From NCBI GenBank assembly GCA_029207755.1, contig JARCOQ010000091.1, forward strand, positions 124,001 to 188,000: a stretch of 64,000 bases of DNA. Direction: 5' to 3'. This DNA comes from Chamaea fasciata. Its lineage: Eukaryota; Chordata; Aves; Passeriformes; Sylviidae. This document shows, piece by piece, positions 60,263 through 64,000 of this stretch (the stretch's first letter is position 1; the number at the start of each line of letters is the position of its first letter). The notes under the pieces were generated by a model. The model saw only the letters and a program-made list of their open reading frames with translations. It had not been told where the DNA came from and did no database searches. Position numbers and translations under genes: made by a program.

Positions 60263-60721
60263 GTGGTGAAGCCGGATCTCAGCAGTCAAGCTGACGTGGG
60301 CGAGGTGAGCAGCGATGGGTGGACAGAAGCAGTTGCTATTGTTCAAGCCTCACTCGCTGGTGCAACTCTAAGCCTCCGTTATTGTGTGTTTTAGGGAGTC
60401 CACTCGCAGGAGGCCGAGCTCCCCTCTCACCAACGGGACGACAGACCCGCGTCACCTCACCCGTGAGCCCTCCGGGAGCGTTCCAGGAGTCTGTGATGGA
60501 GCCTTGATCTTCTCCTTGTGAAGGCCCCATCCAGGTAGTCTTGGATAACGGGCGAGGAGTTGAGGTGAGTCAGGGAGGAGAAGGAGGGATGGTCCCCTCA
60601 AGTTCCAGCGCTGCCACGTCACCTTGTCTGCTCTTTACCCAGGCAGACCCTGCGACGCCGGCGTTGGCCTCTGAGCGCAGCTGAAGCACGGGGCCGAGGA
60701 CACAGGCAAGCTTAGGAGACA
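60263..60721 (+). other. X1-X2-X3 chain, 45-kb duplicate
   Basis: X1 60263-60304, X2 60395-60462, X3 60643-60721. All splice consensus sites and the shared open frame are retained. Confidence 0.35.
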
Positions 60722-60798
60722 GTGAGTAGCAGAATTGTCGGGTTTTGGGTGATGGGCTGCCAAGATTATGCTTTGATGTTTGGTTTTCTTTATTGTAG

Positions 60799-61011
60799 CT
60801 GTGTAGGAGACAACAGCCCAGCAACAGCAGGAATTTCCCTGAGGGAGAGGCGGCCTTCTTTGCCACCCAGCGTGGATTCACCTCCCTAGACGTCCGAGAG
60901 ATAAGTGGAGGGCTCGGAGCCAGGGAGGGCTTGAAAGCGGGGTGTGGGATCAGGGGCCACCGGGAGGGATTTTTTGAGTCATTTTTGGTGACAGGGATGT
61001 CCAAGAAGTGA
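60799..61011 (+). other. Repeated exon E, open copy (45-kb duplicate)
   Basis: Counterpart of 15511-15723; the 70-codon frame and TGA are conserved. Confidence 0.3.
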
Positions 61012-62101
61012 CCGCTTAGGCTACAGAAAGTCTCATTCTGGATCAGAGTGCCGAGGTGTGCCGGGCAGAGCAGTCCTGGTGTGTGTTGTGTCACTTGTCT
61101 GTTGTGCACTCTGTCTGTTTGGTGTCTTGTCTTTTCCTTTTGTCCTTTGAGGGGCCTATCAAAACCCCTGGCATCAGTCTTAGCATTTCTGATCTCTGTG
61201 CTCCTCAGCCAGGTGCCTTTGTCTCAGCTGCTCGGACACTCATCAGAATCCATCTCTCTTCACAAGCATCCAGTCCGATGCCTTTTCAGGTCTTGTTCTG
61301 AGCTGTACTGACAGCCGTGCACCGCCCTGATCCATTCCGGCGGGTTAGGTCTTGTGAGAATGCAAAGGCAGGTAGAGGATTCTGACCGTAGGATTCTCGG
61401 GCATCCATCTCTGCATTTCTTGGGATAAGTCATCCCGATGGCATCTTGTTCCTGCAGGGTTCTCTGAGCCTGGCCAGCTCACCTTCAGTCTCACCTCGGT
61501 CATCTCATTCCGAGTTCTCTGGACCCTCAGGGTCATTCTTCTTGCCCAGAGTTTTCTGTCCCTGTTGTGTCCCCTCGTTTGTCCTGTGCTGTGTCACGGG
61601 TGTTGGTGTGTGTTTGGCCCGGAGCTGCTCTGCCTTGATGCTCAGTCTGGGTGTAGGGGTAATAGGATAATAGTGCTGGGGGCTTGAAATTTGTGATGTG
61701 GAGTGTAGCAGGGCTGTCGAGGGTATTCCTAGATTTCCACAAGATATGTGGAGCTGTCAAGGTATCCTGCAGCACTCTGACTGTTGTTCTGACTTTCTTT
61801 CAGATGCAGGTGGATGAAATCTGTGGCAGAGCCCCCCATCCTGGGTGAGGGGGCTCCCCTGAGAAGGTCGGTCACTGTTTTGATTTGCAGGGGAGGTGTA
61901 AATGGTGGCAGTGTTACAGCTCTGTTCTTTGTCTTTATTTTTAGACCAGACCCTGCGACGCCGGCGTTGGCCTCTGAGCGCAGCTGAAGCACAGGGCCGA
62001 GGACACAGGCAAGCTTAGGAGACTGTGAGTAGCAGAATTGCTGGTTTCTGGCTGATGTGCTGCTAAGAGCACAGGGTCACGTTTAGTTCTCTTTATTGTA
62101 G

Positions 62102-62200
62102 CTGACGAGGAGACACCAGCCTGGTCACAGCAGGAATTTCCCCGAGGGAGAGGCAGCCTTCTTTGGGACCCGGCGTGGATGCACCTCCCCAGACATCTGA
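62102..62200 (+). pseudogene. Repeated exon E, interrupted copy in S unit (45-kb duplicate)
   Basis: Counterpart of 16814-16912, with the same TGA after 32 codons. It is the last E copy before the window end; the fifth copy present in the first repeat is missing here. Confidence 0.4.
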
Positions 62201-64000
62201 GAGATAAGTGGAGAGCTCAGAGCCGTAGAGGGCATGAAAGAAGAGTGTGGGGTCACTAGCAAGGTTTTTTGAGTCAGGTTTGAAGACAGGGATGTCTAAG
62301 CTGTGACCCCTTAGGTTTCATCCAGGGAGAGTCTCATTCTGGATCACAGTGCCGAGGTGTGCAGGGCAGAGCAGTCCTGGTGTGTGTTGTGTCTGTTGTG
62401 CACTCTGTGTCTTGGGTGTCTTGTGTGTGCTGTCTTTTCCCTTAGCCCTTCAGGGGCCTGTCAAAACCTCTGGCATCAGTCTTAGCATTTCTGATCTCTG
62501 TGCTCCTCAGCCAGGTGCCTTTGTCTCAGCTGCTCGGACACTCATCAGAATCCATCTCTCTTCACAAGCATCCAGTCCGATGCCTTTTCAGGTCTTGTTC
62601 TGAGCTGTACTGACAGCCGTGCACCGCCCTGATCCATTCGGCGGGTTAGGTCTTGTGAGAATGCAAAGACAGGTCGAGGATTCTGACCGTAGGATTCTCG
62701 GGCATCCATCTCTGCATTTCTTGGGATAAGTCATCCCGATGGCATCTTGTTCCTGCAGGGTTCTCTGAGCCTGGCCAGCTCACCTTCCTTCTCACCTCGG
62801 TCATCTCATTCCGAGTTCTCTGGACCCTCAGGGTCATTCTTCTTGCCAGAGTTTTCTGTCCCTGTTGTGTCCCCTCGTTTGTCCTGTGCTGTGTCACGGG
62901 TGTTGGTGTGTGTTTGGCCGGGAGCTGCTCTGCCTTGCTGCTCAGTCTGGGTGTGGGGGTAATAGGATAATAGTGCTGGGGGCTTGAAATTTGTGATGTG
63001 GAGTGTAGCAGGGCTGTCGAGGGTATTCCTAGATTGCCACAAGATATGTGGAGCTGTCAAGGTATCCTGCAGCACTCTGACTTTTGTCCCAACTTTCTTT
63101 CAGATGCAGAGGGATGAAATCCGTGGCAGAGCCCCCCAGTCTGGGTGAGGGGCTCCCCTGAGAAGATCGATCGCTATTCAAGGTGAGAGTCACATATTTC
63201 ACATTTTTTGGCACTCCAGTGCAGGCCACCTGCATTTACAGCTTGAAACAGGTGAGTCCCTTGGTAACCCCTGGGCAGCAGCTGGAGCCTGCTCCGGGCT
63301 GGGCTGAGGGAGCAAACACTTGTGGCTGACACAGCTCCACACTGGGGGTACTTGGGAAAACACCTGCCTTGTCCTGGATTGTTTTTTTTTTTGAGCTTTT
63401 GACAAGGTTTTAGTCATCACCTTGGTAAAAATAAATGGTAAGGACTGAAAACATGAGAGGCTGGCAGGTTATATGCACGAAAGACAACTTTTTTTTTCTT
63501 AAATATTTGTGCAACCTATATCTTAATTTTGAGACTCTTTTTTGGTCAACTTTATTGTAAAACCCCCTTATTTTCAAGTTAGCTGCTTCAATAATGAATT
63601 TGTTTTACAAATACCCGCTAATGTCCGAAGGTTAAAGCACTAACACCAACATCCCACCTCTTTTATTTTTGCAGCAAAATTTTATCTTTACTAAACTTGA
63701 AACTTGATGTTTTTGCAGGTAGTAAGTTAAAGAAGGTGTTTATCTGCCCATCACTGATAGTCAGGGTCATGAAGAAATTGCTCTAGTGTTCTAAAATAAA
63801 TGCAGATTTTTAGGCCTCTCCCATTCTCTCTGACTAGCAGCATGTGAATTGATTTTTGATCTCCTTTCTGTTGGTGTCTGTGGGTTTTAAGCTGCATGGA
63901 GAAGGTGTCTGTGGACATGGCACCCAGGGAATGGTGCTGGGAAGGGCAGGATGGAAAGGAGCTGCTCAGGAATCCAGAGCAGCAGTGGAGTGGGAGCTGG

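Larger units (their letters stand above)
56275..64000. repeat. Second copy of the 11.0-20.4 kb gene-like region
   Basis: Continues the 45.28-kb duplication to the window end with scattered single-base changes and a 3-bp insertion near 58447. It contains the same 41-bp repeats, exon-like segments and L and S units, but only three unit landmarks (about 59352, 61028, 62330) instead of four, so the final offset is 43606. The copy runs off the window at 64000, equivalent to 20394. Confidence 0.95.

Overview
The window is eukaryotic genomic DNA, most likely from a bird and possibly from a microchromosome. It has GC-rich minisatellite blocks, C-rich intron-like filler, CpG islands with Sp1, NF-Y, YY1 and ETS-type sites, GT-AG splice signals, and no operons or ribosome-binding sites. 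The bird assignment is an inference from sequence style. No gene family could be named with confidence, and nearly all long open frames are by-products of stop-poor repeats.

Layout: (1) Seven blocks (1-4680, 6001-8762, 27235-28926, 30118-35637, 36958-43102, 44420-47865, 49188-54039) are one family of degenerate ~31-32 bp minisatellite with a CCTAGG core and 20-21 bp half-units. (2) These blocks are interrupted by seven copies of a ~1.2-1.3 kb spacer module (starting near 4681, 8763, 28927, 35638, 43103, 47866, 54040). Each module carries two exon-like segments, a G-rich tract, a poly-C run, a C/A-rich repeat and 26-bp repeats with E2F-like GGCGGGAAA sites. (3) In modules 2 and 7 the module tail is replaced, exactly after GATATCAG, by a CpG island (9985-10990 and 55265-56274) made of 22-bp GC-box repeats, paired inverted CCAAT boxes and a CHR-like TTTGAA. 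(4) Downstream lies an intron-rich, transcription-unit-like region (11.0-20.3 kb; copy 56.3-64.0 kb) with tandem 1.3 and 1.68 kb units that duplicate exon-like segments. (5) 20.4-27.2 kb is single copy in this window: a T-rich tract, an AT-rich block, a 73-bp VNTR, a three-copy YY1/ETS CpG promoter, a tRNA-Ile-like relic, and exon-like segments ending in an ATTAAA poly(A) signal just before the next minisatellite block.

At the largest scale, 8.76-20.39 kb is repeated at 54.04-64.00 kb with a ~45.28 kb offset. The window therefore looks like about 1.4 periods of a macrosatellite or tandem gene cluster: CpG-island unit, unique part, then minisatellite plus spacer modules. The second copy has lost exactly one 1.68 kb sub-unit. 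The strongest leads for something undescribed are this nested repeat architecture, the repeated exon with a mostly preserved frame, the small spliced ORF at 26.6-27.1 kb, and the clustered cell-cycle-type promoter motifs.
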